Shown piece by piece: positions 30,062 to 39,686 of a stretch of DNA of 64,000 bases. The translations under genes were made by a program, and so were the position numbers. The stretch lies in contig NZ_JAUOQR010000006.1 in the NCBI RefSeq assembly GCF_030547185.1, forward strand, positions 124,001 to 188,000, written 5' to 3'. Position 1 is the stretch's first letter. Every line of letters starts with the position of its first letter. The notes under the pieces are model-generated. The model did not search any database. It saw only the letters and a list, made by a program, of their open reading frames with translations, and was not told the origin of the DNA. This DNA is from Neptuniibacter sp. 1_MG-2023 (GTDB taxonomy: Bacteria > Pseudomonadota > Gammaproteobacteria > Pseudomonadales > Balneatricaceae).

Positions 30062-32893
30062 TCAACCGTTAATAGCTTCATTTACTAATGCTTCCTGCTG
30101 CTCAGCATGGACAGAGAGATATCCAACTGCTGGTGCCGCAGACGCTGGACGGGCAACGCCTTCCAGGTGCAATTTACTATCATGCATATTCAGAACGTGG
30201 CGCATATGATGCTGCATTGAGTACCATGCACCTTGGTTCATTGGCTCTTCCTGACACCAAACAGCAGTCTCAAGATTTTTATAAGGAGCCATCGCCTCTT
30301 TTAACGCATCTTCAGGGAATGGATATAGCTGCTCGATACGAACAATTGCTACATCGTCTTTTTCAAGTTCCGCACGACGGTTATAAAGATCGTAATAAAC
30401 CTTACCTCCACAAAGAACCAAACGCTTAACCTTCTTCGGATCAAGCTGGTCTGTTTCACCGATAACCGGCAAGAAACTACCTTCGGAAAGCTCTTCAAGT
30501 GTAGATGTAGCCTGTTTATGTCTAAGCAAACTTTTCGGAGACATAACAATTAGCGGCTTACGTAGAGGACGTATCACCTGACGACGCAGCAGATGGAAAA
30601 TCTGTGCCGGTGTCGTTGGGGTACAAACCTGAATATTGTGCTCAGCACAAAGCTGCAGATAACGCTCTAAACGTGCAGATGAATGCTCAGGCCCTTGGCC
30701 TTCAAAGCCATGAGGAAGAAGCATTGTCAAACCACACAAGCGCTGCCACTTATGCTCACCTGATGTAATAAACTGGTCAATTACAACCTGTGCGCCATTG
30801 GCAAAATCACCAAACTGAGCTTCCCAAATAACTAATGCATTTGGCATAGTCGTTGAGTAACCATATTCAAACGCAAGCACAGCTTCCTCAGACAAGAACG
30901 AATCATGCAGAGTTAATGACGGTTGCTCTTCTGAAAGATTTTGCAAAGGCAGGAAGATATCCGCCGTTTTCTGGTCATGTAGTACAGCATGTCGATGGGA
31001 GAATGTACCACGCCCAACATCTTGACCAGTAAGACGAACAGGATGACCTTCAGCTAAAATAGTTGCATAAGCTAACGATTCAGCCATACCCCAGTTTAGC
31101 TCCATAGCGCCATGTGCCATGCGCTTACGGTCATCTATGATTTTCTGAACTTGACGTTGAACCACAAAGCCTTCAGGAATGGCACAAATCTTATCACCTA
31201 GTTCCTGTAGCAACTTATAATCCACCTTAGTTTCACAGTCAAAAGACCACTCATGACCAAGGTAAGGCTTCCAATCCACAAACAACTCAGTATTAGGCTC
31301 ATGGATAAGAGACTTAACCGTATGCTCACCATTTTCCAGTAGCTTACGATACTCTTTTTCCATCTCTTTGCTTTCTTCAGGTGTAATAACACCTTCAGAA
31401 ATAAGCTTTTGAGCATAAAGCTCACGTGTTGGTGTCTGCTTTTTAATCTGTGCATACATCAACGGCTGAGTACCAGATGGCTCATCCGCTTCGTTATGAC
31501 CACGACGACGGTAGCAGAAAAGATCGATAACAACGTCTTTCTTAAATTCGTTACGGTAATCAACCGCTAACTGAGTTACAAAACGAACGGCTTCAGGATC
31601 ATCACCATTAACATGGAAAATCGGTGCCTGAATCATCTTCGCTACATCAGTAGAATACTCAGTAGAACGAGAATCTTCTTGTTTCGATGTTGTAAAACCA
31701 ACTTGGTTATTGACAACGATATGAATTGTACCACCCGTTTTATAAGCACGGGTTTGAGACATTTGGAATGTCTCCATAACAACACCTTGACCACAGAATG
31801 CTTGGTCACCATGGATGTTTACGGGTACAACAGTGTTACCTACAGTATCTTCACGACGATCTTGACGTGCGCGTACAGACCCTTCGACAACAGGTGCAGA
31901 GATCTCTAGATGGGATGGGTTAAAGGCCATCGCAATGTGCACCTCCCCTCCACCAGTCTCAACATTTGAGGAAAAACCTTGGTGATACTTTACATCACCT
32001 GATGTATCTAAGGTTTTCTTACCTTCAAATTCGTCAAAAAGTTCAGAGGGGCTCTTACCAAAAATATTCACCAAGGTATTAAGGCGGCCACGGTGAGCCA
32101 TCCCAATAACAACCTCTTTCGCGCCCTGCTTACCTGCACGTTGTATTAACGTGTTTAAGGCAACGATCATTGATTCACCACCTTCAAGACCGAAGCGCTT
32201 AGCCCCGGCATAGCGTGAACCTAAATACTTTTCTAGACCTTCAGCAGCCGTTAAGCGCTCAAGAATCATTTTTTTCTTTTCGATCGGCGCTTCTGGATGG
32301 GAACGTACAGGTTCTATCCGAGACTGCAACCAACGTTTTTCCTGAGTATCAACAATATGCATATACTCAGCACCTACTGTTGAACAGTAAGTTTTCTTCA
32401 GATCCGCAACAATATCTTTCAGGGGCGCCTCTTCTGGTCCGAAGAACAGAGATCCCAGCTGGAAAGTTGTGTCGTAATCTGCTTCTGAAAGCTCATGAAA
32501 ACGCAGATCCAAATCGGGTACATCTTCACGCTGCATCATCCCTAACGGATCGATGTTCGCAATCTGATGTCCTCGCACACGGTATGCGTTAATCATTCGC
32601 AACACACGAACCTGCTTTTTCTCGTGTTCAGAACTAACTGAACTCGCAGAAACAGGTGCTGCTCGCTTCTGATTTTTTGATAAGTAAAGAAAATGTTCCC
32701 TAATAGCGGAATGGGGTACATCCTGCGTCAGGTTATCGCCCACCTTAGGTAAACGATCAAACTCTTCTCTCCACTCCTGAGGAACCCCATTAGGGTCCAT
32801 TAGGTATGTTTCATACAGTTCTTCAACGTAGGAAAGATTGCCACCATATAGATGTGCATTCTTCCACATGAGATCCATGATGCTTTCTTGCAT
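30062..32893 (-). CDS. sucA: 2-Oxoglutarate dehydrogenase E1 SucA
   Basis: 943 residues, the thiamine-diphosphate-dependent decarboxylating subunit. N-terminal motif for E2 contact (YVEELYETYLMDPNGVP), active-site His in IGMAHRGRLNTLVN, the ThDP/Mg signature HVNGDDPEAVRFV, and EAQFGDFANGAQVVIDQ in the pyrimidine domain. First of the sucAB-lpd-sucCD transcript. It is separated from sdhB by a strong terminator, so it must have its own promoter; a palindrome lies in its leader. Confidence 0.98.
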   Translation of the reverse strand: MQESIMDLMWKNAHLYGGNLSYVEELYETYLMDPNGVPQEWREEFDRLPKVGDNLTQDVPHSAIREHFLYLSKNQKRAAPVSASSVSSEHEKKQVRVLRMINAYRVRGHQIANIDPLGMMQREDVPDLDLRFHELSEADYDTTFQLGSLFFGPEEAPLKDIVADLKKTYCSTVGAEYMHIVDTQEKRWLQSRIEPVRSHPEAPIEKKKMILERLTAAEGLEKYLGSRYAGAKRFGLEGGESMIVALNTLIQRAGKQGAKEVVIGMAHRGRLNTLVNIFGKSPSELFDEFEGKKTLDTSGDVKYHQGFSSNVETGGGEVHIAMAFNPSHLEISAPVVEGSVRARQDRREDTVGNTVVPVNIHGDQAFCGQGVVMETFQMSQTRAYKTGGTIHIVVNNQVGFTTSKQEDSRSTEYSTDVAKMIQAPIFHVNGDDPEAVRFVTQLAVDYRNEFKKDVVIDLFCYRRRGHNEADEPSGTQPLMYAQIKKQTPTRELYAQKLISEGVITPEESKEMEKEYRKLLENGEHTVKSLIHEPNTELFVDWKPYLGHEWSFDCETKVDYKLLQELGDKICAIPEGFVVQRQVQKIIDDRKRMAHGAMELNWGMAESLAYATILAEGHPVRLTGQDVGRGTFSHRHAVLHDQKTADIFLPLQNLSEEQPSLTLHDSFLSEEAVLAFEYGYSTTMPNALVIWEAQFGDFANGAQVVIDQFITSGEHKWQRLCGLTMLLPHGFEGQGPEHSSARLERYLQLCAEHNIQVCTPTTPAQIFHLLRRQVIRPLRKPLIVMSPKSLLRHKQATSTLEELSEGSFLPVIGETDQLDPKKVKRLVLCGGKVYYDLYNRRAELEKDDVAIVRIEQLYPFPEDALKEAMAPYKNLETAVWCQEEPMNQGAWYSMQHHMRHVLNMHDSKLHLEGVARPASAAPAVGYLSVHAEQQEALVNEAING

Positions 32894-32980
32894 TCTTGAT
32901 CACCCTGGCTCTGGAGGCTCTGTCGATTCTGTCGGGATCATCCGACGAGATATCGCCCCTCTTTGAGTTACCTTCATTCA

Positions 32981-33009
32981 CCCGATCAAACAGTAATTAC
33001 TGTCTCGGG
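32981..33009. promoter_or_regulatory. Long palindrome in the sucA leader/promoter region
   Basis: A perfect 14-base palindrome (ACAGTAATTACTGT, 32990-33003) is nested within outer arms CCCGA (32981-32985) and TCGGG (33005-33009). It lies about 90-115 bases before the sucA start on the minus strand. A poor promoter candidate (TTAAAG, 17 bases, TACTAT) just upstream would place it near the transcript start. It could be a repressor site or a 5'-end mRNA hairpin. Confidence 0.5.
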
Positions 33010-33103
33010 AGTGCTATAGTAAAGCTTTTATGCTCAACCTTTAATAATTCTTTATGCGAATATAGTAATTTTTTTACAAAAATATTATTTTTTTGTCTGA
33101 ACA

Positions 33104-33134
33104 AAAAAAAACGGTGCCCAATGGCACCGTTTTC
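33104..33134 (-). terminator. Intrinsic terminator after sdhB
   Basis: ACGGTGCC-CAAT-GGCACCGT at 33111-33130, eight-base perfect stem flanked by A-run and T-run. On the minus strand it is followed by a long T-run. It sits ten bases after the sdhB stop and separates sdhCDAB from sucAB. Confidence 0.92.
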
Positions 33135-33140
33135 TTAGAC

Positions 33141-33845
33141 TTAAGTCGCCTGAGAGAGCAACATGTTCCGAATTTTTCCGATTGCCTTAGTCGGGTTAAG
33201 CCCTTTAGGACAAACCGCAACGCAGTTCATGATACCGTGGCAGCGGAATACGCTGAACGGATCATCCAAGTCAGCCAAACGTTCACGGGTCGCAGTATCT
33301 CGGCTATCAGCCAAGAAGCGGTATGCCTGAAGCAAACCAGATGGACCAATGAATTTATCTGGATTCCACCAAAAAGATGGGCAAGCAGTAGAACAGCAGG
33401 CACAAAGAATACATTCATACAAACCATCCAGCTCAGCACGATCTTCAGGCGACTGTAAACGCTCGATCGCTGGCGGTGGTGTATCGTTGATCAAGAAAGG
33501 CTTGATCTTCTCATATGCTTTGTAGAACTGACCCATATCAACAACCAAGTCACGGATAACCGGAAGACCTGGAAGTGGGCGCAACACCAACTTGTCATCT
33601 TTAACAACAGCAGACAACGGCGTGATACATGCAAGGCCATTAACGCCATTCATGTTCATACCATCAGAACCACACACACCTTCACGGCATGAGCGACGAT
33701 AAGCCATTGATGGATCTTTATCTTTCAACAACTGCAAAAGATCAAGAACCATGATGTCCTTACCACCAGGAATATCGATATGGATATCCTGCATGTAAGG
33801 AGCATCATCTGTCTCAGGATTGTAGCGATATACACTAACCAACAT
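33141..33845 (-). CDS. sdhB: Succinate dehydrogenase iron-sulfur subunit SdhB
   Basis: 234 residues, carrying the three iron-sulfur clusters between FAD and quinone. 2Fe-2S ligands are in SCREGVCGSDGMNMNG; the 4Fe-4S site is CILCACCSTACPSFWW; the 3Fe-4S site is in CHGIMNCVAVCPKGLNP. Starts 12 bases after the sdhA stop. Followed by a strong terminator. Confidence 0.98.
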   Translation of the reverse strand: MLVSVYRYNPETDDAPYMQDIHIDIPGGKDIMVLDLLQLLKDKDPSMAYRRSCREGVCGSDGMNMNGVNGLACITPLSAVVKDDKLVLRPLPGLPVIRDLVVDMGQFYKAYEKIKPFLINDTPPPAIERLQSPEDRAELDGLYECILCACCSTACPSFWWNPDKFIGPSGLLQAYRFLADSRDTATRERLADLDDPFSVFRCHGIMNCVAVCPKGLNPTKAIGKIRNMLLSQAT

Positions 33846-33857
33846 GATAGAAGCTCC

Positions 33858-35630
33858 TTAGTAAGTACGAATTTTAGGTGGGAATGGTTCCATTGTCTTA
33901 GGCGCGAAGTTTACTGCACGCTTACGAACTTCTTTCTCACCCGGGAAGTAAACCGAGTGGCACAACCAGTTCTCATCATCACGTTCAGTATAGTCATTAC
34001 GCGCATGCGCACCACGAGATTCTTTACGGATCTCTGCAGCAATAGCTGTGGCTTCAGCAACCTCAAATAGATTTTCCAATTCAAGTGCTTCAATACGTGC
34101 CGTATTAAATGCCTGACTCTTATCTTCAAGATGCAAGTTATTGATCTTCTCTCGAATCTCTTCAAGTAGCTTAAGACCTTTCTGCATGCTTTCACCGTCG
34201 CGGAATACGCCAAAGTACAATTGCATAGTACTCTGTAGTTCCTTACGAACATCAGCAACACGCTCACCGCCTGTTGAGTTATTCAGACGATTTAGACGAG
34301 CCATCGCTGCTTCGATGTTTTCTTCAGTAGCATTTTTAACTTCATAACCATCGCGCATCTGCTGCTCGATCTGCATACCTGCAGCACGACCAAAGACAAC
34401 CAAGTCAAGAAGTGAGTTACCACCTAGACGGTTTGCACCATGTACAGATACACATGCAACTTCACCACAAGCATAAAGACCATCAATAATATGATCATTA
34501 CCATCAGCATCAGGAGCAATAGCCTGACCACCGATATTTGTAGCTATACCACCCATCTGGTAGTGACACGTTGGCACAACAGGAATTGGCGCAACCACAG
34601 GATCAGTCGCCGCAAACGTTTTAGATAGCTCACAGATACCCGGTAGACGAGAATGAAGTACTTCTTCACCCAAATGATCCATCTTAAGGTAAACGTGATC
34701 GCCATCTTCGCCACAACCACGACCTTCTAGAATTTCTAGAATCATGGAGCGCGCAACAACATCACGACCCGCTAAATCTTTAGCGTTTGGCGCATAACGT
34801 TCCATGAAACGCTCGCCATCTTTATTGATCAAGTACCCACCTTCACCACGACAACCTTCTGTTACAAGCACACCTGCGCCTGCGATACCGGTTGGGTGGA
34901 ACTGCCACATCTCCATATCCTGCGCCGGAATACCTGCACGCAAAGACATACCCATACCGTCACCGGTATTGATAAGAGCATTAGTAGTAGAAGAGTAGAT
35001 ACGGCCAGCACCACCCGTCGCTAGAACGGTAGCCTTAGCCTTAATGTAAACGGTCTCACCTGTTTCAATGCAGATAGCAATACAGCCTACAACCGCGCCA
35101 TCATCATTTTTAACAAGATCTACTGCATACCACTCATTCAAGAAAGTAGTACCTGCTTTCATATTGCCCTGATAAAGAGCATGAAGCAGTGCATGACCGG
35201 TACGGTCTGCTGCAGCACAAGTTCGCGCAGCCTGACCACCTTCACCAAAATTTTTGGATTGGCCACCAAACGGACGCTGATAAATACGACCTGTTTCAGT
35301 ACGTGAAAATGGCAGACCCATATGGTCTAACTCAAATACCGCCTGAGGGCCAACAGAACACATGTACTCGATAGCATCTTGGTCACCGATATAATCAGAA
35401 CCTTTGACAGTATCGTACATATGCCAACGCCAATCATCATTTGGATCGTTACTTGCGATAGCACAAGTAATACCACCCTGTGCAGACACAGTATGAGAAC
35501 GCGTTGGGAATACTTTTGTTACACAAGCAGTGTTCAAACCGCTCTGTGCAAGCTGAAGTGCAGCACGCATGCCTGCACCACCGCCACCGACAACAATTGC
35601 GTCGAAAGTAAGCGTACGTAGTTTAGACAT
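33858..35630 (-). CDS. sdhA: Succinate dehydrogenase flavoprotein SdhA
   Basis: 590 residues. FAD motif [16 protein letters not shown], the His that covalently binds FAD in [10 protein letters not shown], the substrate segment [18 protein letters not shown] and catalytic Arg in the [17 protein letters not shown] region. Oxidises succinate to fumarate. Starts three bases after the sdhD stop in the classic sdhCDAB order. Confidence 0.98.
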   Translation of the reverse strand: MSKLRTLTFDAIVVGGGGAGMRAALQLAQSGLNTACVTKVFPTRSHTVSAQGGITCAIASNDPNDDWRWHMYDTVKGSDYIGDQDAIEYMCSVGPQAVFELDHMGLPFSRTETGRIYQRPFGGQSKNFGEGGQAARTCAAADRTGHALLHALYQGNMKAGTTFLNEWYAVDLVKNDDGAVVGCIAICIETGETVYIKAKATVLATGGAGRIYSSTTNALINTGDGMGMSLRAGIPAQDMEMWQFHPTGIAGAGVLVTEGCRGEGGYLINKDGERFMERYAPNAKDLAGRDVVARSMILEILEGRGCGEDGDHVYLKMDHLGEEVLHSRLPGICELSKTFAATDPVVAPIPVVPTCHYQMGGIATNIGGQAIAPDADGNDHIIDGLYACGEVACVSVHGANRLGGNSLLDLVVFGRAAGMQIEQQMRDGYEVKNATEENIEAAMARLNRLNNSTGGERVADVRKELQSTMQLYFGVFRDGESMQKGLKLLEEIREKINNLHLEDKSQAFNTARIEALELENLFEVAEATAIAAEIRKESRGAHARNDYTERDDENWLCHSVYFPGEKEVRKRAVNFAPKTMEPFPPKIRTY

Positions 35631-35633
35631 AGT

Positions 35634-35987
35634 TTAAATACCCCACAAAATCTGAATGCCCCACGCGACGTAAATAAACGTCAGCAGGCCAGTAGCAGAC
35701 TGAAACACAAAACGCATACCGGTCGGCTTGATATAATCAGTAGACACTGACCACATTCCGATCCAAACATGTGCAGCAAAGGACAACAGCGTCAGCAGGG
35801 TAAAGATACGCATCGCTGTACACTGAAAAAGCTCCGTCCACATGTCGTAAGTCAATTCAGCGCCAAACGCTAGATAACCAATCATAAAAACGGTGTAGCA
35901 CGCAAGAATCACAGCGGTTACACGCTGCATCATCCAATCATAAAGGCCGCTACGACCAAAGCTAGTAATACTAGTTACCATATCCAT
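35634..35987 (-). CDS. sdhD: Succinate dehydrogenase membrane anchor SdhD
   Basis: 117 residues with three membrane helices. Contains RSGLYDWMMQRVTAVIL (quinone-site Arg region) and the haem-ligand His region in SFAAHVWIGMWSVSTDYIKP. Overlaps the end of sdhC by 13 bases. Confidence 0.95.
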   Translation of the reverse strand: MDMVTSITSFGRSGLYDWMMQRVTAVILACYTVFMIGYLAFGAELTYDMWTELFQCTAMRIFTLLTLLSFAAHVWIGMWSVSTDYIKPTGMRFVFQSATGLLTFIYVAWGIQILWGI

Positions 35988-36352
35988 ACTCCCGAAATGA
36001 GGACTGCTGCTGCAGCAAGACCTAAGGTCACTTTTGCTGCCAATAAACCACTGTCTAATTCTTCACAGTAGCCAAAGTCCATTACCAGGTGTTTTATGCC
36101 CGCGAAGAAGTGATACAGCAAAGCTGATACGCTTCCCCACGCAATAAGCTTCGCAATGAAGCCATTTTCAAACATATCAATTGCTTCATTGAAGCCAGCT
36201 TCAGACTCCAGAGATAACCCCAACGCATATAGCGCAAATACGGCACCAAAAAATAGCGCCACACCTGTTGCTCGATGCAGAATAGAAGTAATCGCCGGAA
36301 GCGGCTGTTTGATTGTTCGAAGATCTAAGTTTACAGGTCTTTTCTTATTCAC
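35975..36352 (-). CDS. sdhC: Succinate dehydrogenase cytochrome b556 subunit SdhC
   Basis: 125 residues with three membrane helices. N-terminal MNKKRPVNLDLRTIKQPLPAI-type family segment, SILHRATGVALFFG with the quinone-site Ser/Arg, and the haem-ligand His in HFFAGIKHLVMDFG. First gene of sdhCDAB. A good sigma-70 promoter lies at 36492-36520, giving a 5' leader of about 130 bases. Confidence 0.96.
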   Translation of the reverse strand: MNKKRPVNLDLRTIKQPLPAITSILHRATGVALFFGAVFALYALGLSLESEAGFNEAIDMFENGFIAKLIAWGSVSALLYHFFAGIKHLVMDFGYCEELDSGLLAAKVTLGLAAAAVLISGVWIW

Positions 36353-36491
36353 GGCTCTTGTTCACACTTTGCGGCCCCTTTGCAGGGCTCGGTTGCTCGG
36401 AAGTGTTGAAGATAAGTACCTCGCTCCTCAAGCTTAAACCTACATATCAACTCCACTAGAAGTACAATGTAGAGACAAACTTCGGGGCGAG

Positions 36492-36520
36492 AGTATAAGC
36501 ATTTCACCTATAAATTACAA
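36492..36520 (-). promoter_or_regulatory. Sigma-70 promoter for sdhCDAB
   Basis: On the minus strand: TTGTAA, 17-base spacer, TATACT. Predicted start near 36485, about 130 bases before the sdhC ATG. Read by eye. Confidence 0.6.
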
Positions 36521-36666
36521 CGCAAACACCGCCATCTTCGCCTTTGGTCTAGCAAAAACAGACATATAAAAAGTCGTACAACCAAATGCTAATTCAGTCA
36601 TAAGTCGTTTCCTGTTAAAAACGCTAAGAATTTGCTGCATTGCGATAATTATCCCGTTTGATCTGA

Positions 36667-36694
36667 TTGACAAACTTTTTTCACACTCTATATT
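36667..36694 (+). promoter_or_regulatory. Sigma-70 promoter for gltA
   Basis: A consensus TTGACA (36667-36672), 16-base spacer and TATATT (36689-36694). Predicted start near 36701, about 80 bases before the gltA ATG. Confidence 0.75.
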
Positions 36695-36700
36695 GTGTGA
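36681..36700. promoter_or_regulatory. Palindrome overlapping the gltA -10 box
   Basis: TCACAC-N8-GTGTGA, a perfect dyad whose centre contains the -10 box TATATT. A protein bound here would block RNA polymerase, so a repressor site is the simplest reading. It is not the CRP arrangement (TGTGA-N6-TCACA). Confidence 0.55.
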
Positions 36701-36783
36701 GTCCAATTTATCGGGCCAAGACTCTTAGATCTGATTGGCAGTAAATCAGAATAGAACTAAAACATAATGATAGGAGCCTTTTA

Positions 36784-38061
36784 ATGGCTGATAAGAAAGC
36801 ACATTTGACGGTCGATGGCATGGAAGGAACGATTGAATTGCCTGTTTACTCTGGCACTTTAGGTCCTGATGTAATTGATGTCCGTCCACTGACCGGTAAA
36901 GGCCTGTTTACCTACGATCCTGGTTTTGTATCTACCGCAGCTTGCGACTCCAGTATTACATTTATTGATGGTGGAAAAGGCGTGCTTCTGCACGGCGGCT
37001 ACCCAATTGATGAATTAGCAGAAAAATCTGACTACATGGAAGTGTGCTTCCTGCTTCTAAATGGTGAACTACCAACAGCTGAACAAAAAGAGACATTTGT
37101 CAAAACGGTTAAGAGCCATACAATGGTTCACGAGCAACTTAACCATTTCTACAATGGTTTCCGACGCGATGCTCACCCAATGGCAATCATGTGCGGCGTA
37201 GTAGGCGCACTATCTTCGTTCTACCACGACTCTCTTGATATAGATAATGAGCATCACCGCGAAGTTTGCGCATACCGCTTAATCGCAAAAATGCCAACCA
37301 TCGCAGCTATGTGTTTCAAATATTCAAATGGCCAGCCGTTTATGTACCCACGTAACGACCTGAGCTATGCAGGCAACTTCCTGCAAATGATGTTTGGCAC
37401 ACCATGTGAAGAGTACCAGGTAAACCCAGTACTTGAGAAAGCAATGGATCGCATCTTCGTACTTCATGCAGACCATGAGCAAAATGCCTCTACGTCTACT
37501 GTTCGTCTTGCAGGCTCATCCGGCGCTAACCCATTCGCATGTATTGCATCAGGTATAGCAGCACTTTGGGGGCCCGCTCACGGCGGTGCAAACGAAGCTG
37601 TGCTAACAATGCTTGAAGAGATTGGCGATGAATCCAATATCGAAGAGTTTGTTAGTAAAGCTAAAGATCCTAACGATCCCTTCCGCCTAATGGGCTTTGG
37701 ACACCGCGTTTATCGTAACTTTGACCCTCGCGCTAAAGTTATGAAGAAAGCATGTGACGAAGTACTTGCGGAGCTAGGCATAGAAAACGATCCTCTACTA
37801 CGTATCGCTAAACGTCTAGAGCAGATCGCACTAGAAGATGAATACTTTGTAGAACGTAAACTATATCCAAACGTGGACTTCTACTCAGGCATTATCTTAA
37901 AAGCGATTGGCATTCCAACTAACATGTTCACTGTTATCTTCGCATTGTCTCGTACAATCGGCTGGATCTCTCACTGGAGTGAATTCCACAGCAGCCCGAA
38001 CAAGATTGGTCGCCCACGTCAGCTATACACGGGCCCAGTACAGCGTAAATACCCAGGCTAA
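36784..38061 (+). CDS. gltA: Citrate synthase GltA (type II)
   Basis: 425 residues, the length of the hexameric, NADH-inhibited type II enzyme of gammaproteobacteria. Condenses acetyl-CoA and oxaloacetate. Catalytic His in [10 protein letters not shown] near residue 265 and in [15 protein letters not shown] near 306; the Asp region is [20 protein letters not shown] precedes the ATG at good distance. Divergent from sdhCDAB and followed by a strong terminator. Confidence 0.98.
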   Translation: MADKKAHLTVDGMEGTIELPVYSGTLGPDVIDVRPLTGKGLFTYDPGFVSTAACDSSITFIDGGKGVLLHGGYPIDELAEKSDYMEVCFLLLNGELPTAEQKETFVKTVKSHTMVHEQLNHFYNGFRRDAHPMAIMCGVVGALSSFYHDSLDIDNEHHREVCAYRLIAKMPTIAAMCFKYSNGQPFMYPRNDLSYAGNFLQMMFGTPCEEYQVNPVLEKAMDRIFVLHADHEQNASTSTVRLAGSSGANPFACIASGIAALWGPAHGGANEAVLTMLEEIGDESNIEEFVSKAKDPNDPFRLMGFGHRVYRNFDPRAKVMKKACDEVLAELGIENDPLLRIAKRLEQIALEDEYFVERKLYPNVDFYSGIILKAIGIPTNMFTVIFALSRTIGWISHWSEFHSSPNKIGRPRQLYTGPVQRKYPG

Positions 38062-38112
38062 GCATTAAATTTAGCCAAATAATAAAAGTGTAAGTAATGA
38101 CACTTTTAGATC

Positions 38113-38145
38113 AAGAACCCTGCCAAGCTGCAGGGTTCTTTTTTT
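38113..38145 (+). terminator. Intrinsic terminator after gltA
   Basis: AAGAACCCTGC (38113-38123) pairs perfectly with GCAGGGTTCTT (38130-38140), six-base loop, then a T-run. About 50 bases after the gltA stop. Confidence 0.95.
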
Positions 38146-38194
38146 ATAAAACGATTGATTCTTCAAAAGCCTTTTCAAACTCTTAATCAAATAC

Positions 38195-39058
38195 TTATTG
38201 TATCTTTAATATTGACGCCTTAAAGGCGGCTGCCAAAGAGCAACCAGCCTCTAAAGAGGGCCTATATCGCAACCAGCTGTATACGTTAGGCAGCGACGGC
38301 AAATCCAATCTATCCCCCACCAACTCAACTCCATCTCCAACTGCACTTTTAGGCCTAACACTGACGGCCAAACCACTCTTTACTGCGGCCATCAATCCCT
38401 GATAACTCGATGTAGTATAAACCACACGCCAAGGCAACCCTGCGCTATTTAAAGCAGCAATGCTCGCTTTACGAAATTGACAATAATCAGTATAGGTCGC
38501 CAAGGGCAGCTCTCGAGCACTAGACCACTCCCACCCCTCAGCCCCCATCCAAGCCAGAGGTTCCACAGCAAGAAGCTCCCCTTTCCCTATATTTGCATCT
38601 AATGAAAGCGTCAAAACCAAGTCATAATCACCTCGCTCATAGCCCGCATTCAAATCGGGACTATAACCGGTCTCTACATACAACCTAACGCCGGGGTTAG
38701 CTCTAGCAAAACTAGCTAAGAGCTCAGGAAGCATAGTTTCAGCGACACCTTGTGACACGCCAACCTTAATTTCTCCTTTAGCACCACTCTCCTGAAGAGA
38801 AGCTATAGCATCATCCTGAAGTGCCAACATCCGTTTCGCATAAGATAGCAACATCTCCCCCTCACTCGTAAGCAGGCGTTTTCTTCCGCTTGTCCTAAAT
38901 ACATTGACACCCACCTCTTGCTCTAAGCGCTTCATTTGCTGACTTACAGTGGACTGAGTCTTATGCAAATAGTCAGCAGCTTTAATAAATCCGCCTCGCT
39001 CTACAACAGCAACTAAGGTTCTCAAAATATCACTACTTAAATTAGGTTGAGCCATCAT
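38195..39058 (-). CDS. LysR-family transcriptional regulator
   Basis: 287 residues. The N-terminal winged helix-turn-helix (about 1-65) shows RTLVAVVERGGFIKAADYLH and TQSTVSQQMKRLEQEVG. The C-terminal effector-binding domain starts near 95 (GEIKVGVSQGVAETMLPELL). Of LysR subgroups it most resembles LrhA/HexA-like proteins in the DNA-binding part; that is a loose impression. Target and ligand unknown. It is divergent from an unknown gene at 39159, with a palindromic region between, so autoregulation and control of that neighbour are plausible. Confidence 0.9.
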   Translation of the reverse strand: MMAQPNLSSDILRTLVAVVERGGFIKAADYLHKTQSTVSQQMKRLEQEVGVNVFRTSGRKRLLTSEGEMLLSYAKRMLALQDDAIASLQESGAKGEIKVGVSQGVAETMLPELLASFARANPGVRLYVETGYSPDLNAGYERGDYDLVLTLSLDANIGKGELLAVEPLAWMGAEGWEWSSARELPLATYTDYCQFRKASIAALNSAGLPWRVVYTTSSYQGLMAAVKSGLAVSVRPKSAVGDGVELVGDRLDLPSLPNVYSWLRYRPSLEAGCSLAAAFKASILKIQ

Positions 39059-39075
39059 TACACCAATCAGATTTT

Positions 39076-39102
39076 ACGATCAAAACAATTAATATTAATC
39101 GT
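39076..39102. promoter_or_regulatory. Nested dyads between the LysR gene and its divergent neighbour
   Basis: ATTAATATTAAT (39088-39099) is a 12-base perfect palindrome. It overlaps a wider dyad with arms ACGAT (39076-39080) and ATCGT (39098-39102). A+T-rich dyads of this kind between a LysR gene and a divergent gene are often operator sites. Confidence 0.4.
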
Positions 39103-39158
39103 TTTTACTAATTCAAATATATCACTACTCTTAATTTTAAGCACTCAGGAGATAAAAA

Positions 39159-39566
39159 ATGTCGCACGCAAACGCAAGAAAGACGTCACCAGACCACAGA
39201 TCGCAACCTGATAAGATCACTTTCAACTTACCAAGTAGGAGCAATAGAGCAAAAAACGATTGGCCCGACACAAATATTCACATCAAAAAGAGCTATCTAG
39301 CCGATGCAGCCTCCCGACAAGAGAGAACAATAACAACAGAATTTCTTGAGATTCCCGACGAATTTTACGAAACGAAAGAAAGCAGTGTCGCCTCAATAAT
39401 TGAAATAAATACGAGCTACAACCTAACGATAAAAAGAACAAACAAGGGCTGTATCGATATGGAATACTATTTCACTAAAGGAAAACATGAGCGAAGAAAG
39501 TGTTTTATCTATTTTTGGCAACACCTATACAACATTGTCACAAGAGCTAAAATCACAAAAAGCTAA
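39159..39566 (+). CDS. Unknown basic protein divergent from LysR regulator (135 aa)
   Basis: Unrecognised. The ATG follows CAGGAG at good spacing, and a strong terminator follows the stop, so it looks like a real single-gene unit. The N-terminal half is polar and probably disordered (SHANARKTSPDHRSQPD). The middle has acidic and hydrophobic patches (TTEFLEIPDEFYETKE). The C-terminal third is basic and aromatic (KGKHERRKCFIYFWQHLYNIV), perhaps an amphipathic helix. No signal peptide. Codon use seems more A-rich than the neighbours. Confidence 0.6.
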   Translation: MSHANARKTSPDHRSQPDKITFNLPSRSNRAKNDWPDTNIHIKKSYLADAASRQERTITTEFLEIPDEFYETKESSVASIIEINTSYNLTIKRTNKGCIDMEYYFTKGKHERRKCFIYFWQHLYNIVTRAKITKS

Positions 39567-39570
39567 GCAT

Positions 39571-39601
39571 AAAAAAAGCCGAGCAGAGCTCAGCTTTTTT
39601 T
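39571..39601 (+). terminator. Intrinsic terminator after the 39159 gene
   Basis: An A-run, GC-C-GAGC, AGA loop, GCTC-A-GC, then seven T, with one internal mismatch. It lies just after the stop at 39566. The A-run lets it also act on the minus strand, after amtB-side transcription. Confidence 0.85.
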
Positions 39602-39686
39602 AACTTACTATTTAATATGGCTTATTTGTATCTAAAAACCCCATGCATAGGAATAACAACCGATACATCGGCTATGACTAAAATTG

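Larger units (their letters stand above)
36353..36783. other. Divergent promoter region between sdhC and gltA
   Basis: 431 bases with no credible gene; short open frames here lack ribosome sites or family resemblance. It holds the predicted sdhC promoter (36492-36520, minus), the gltA promoter (36667-36694, plus) and a palindrome over the gltA -10 box (36681-36700). The 36353-36485 stretch would be the sdhC mRNA leader. Confidence 0.75.

Noticed and set aside
36515-36706. Open frame of 63 codons on the minus strand between sdhC and gltA
   Set aside because: Overlaps both promoters, no ribosome site, no family resemblance.
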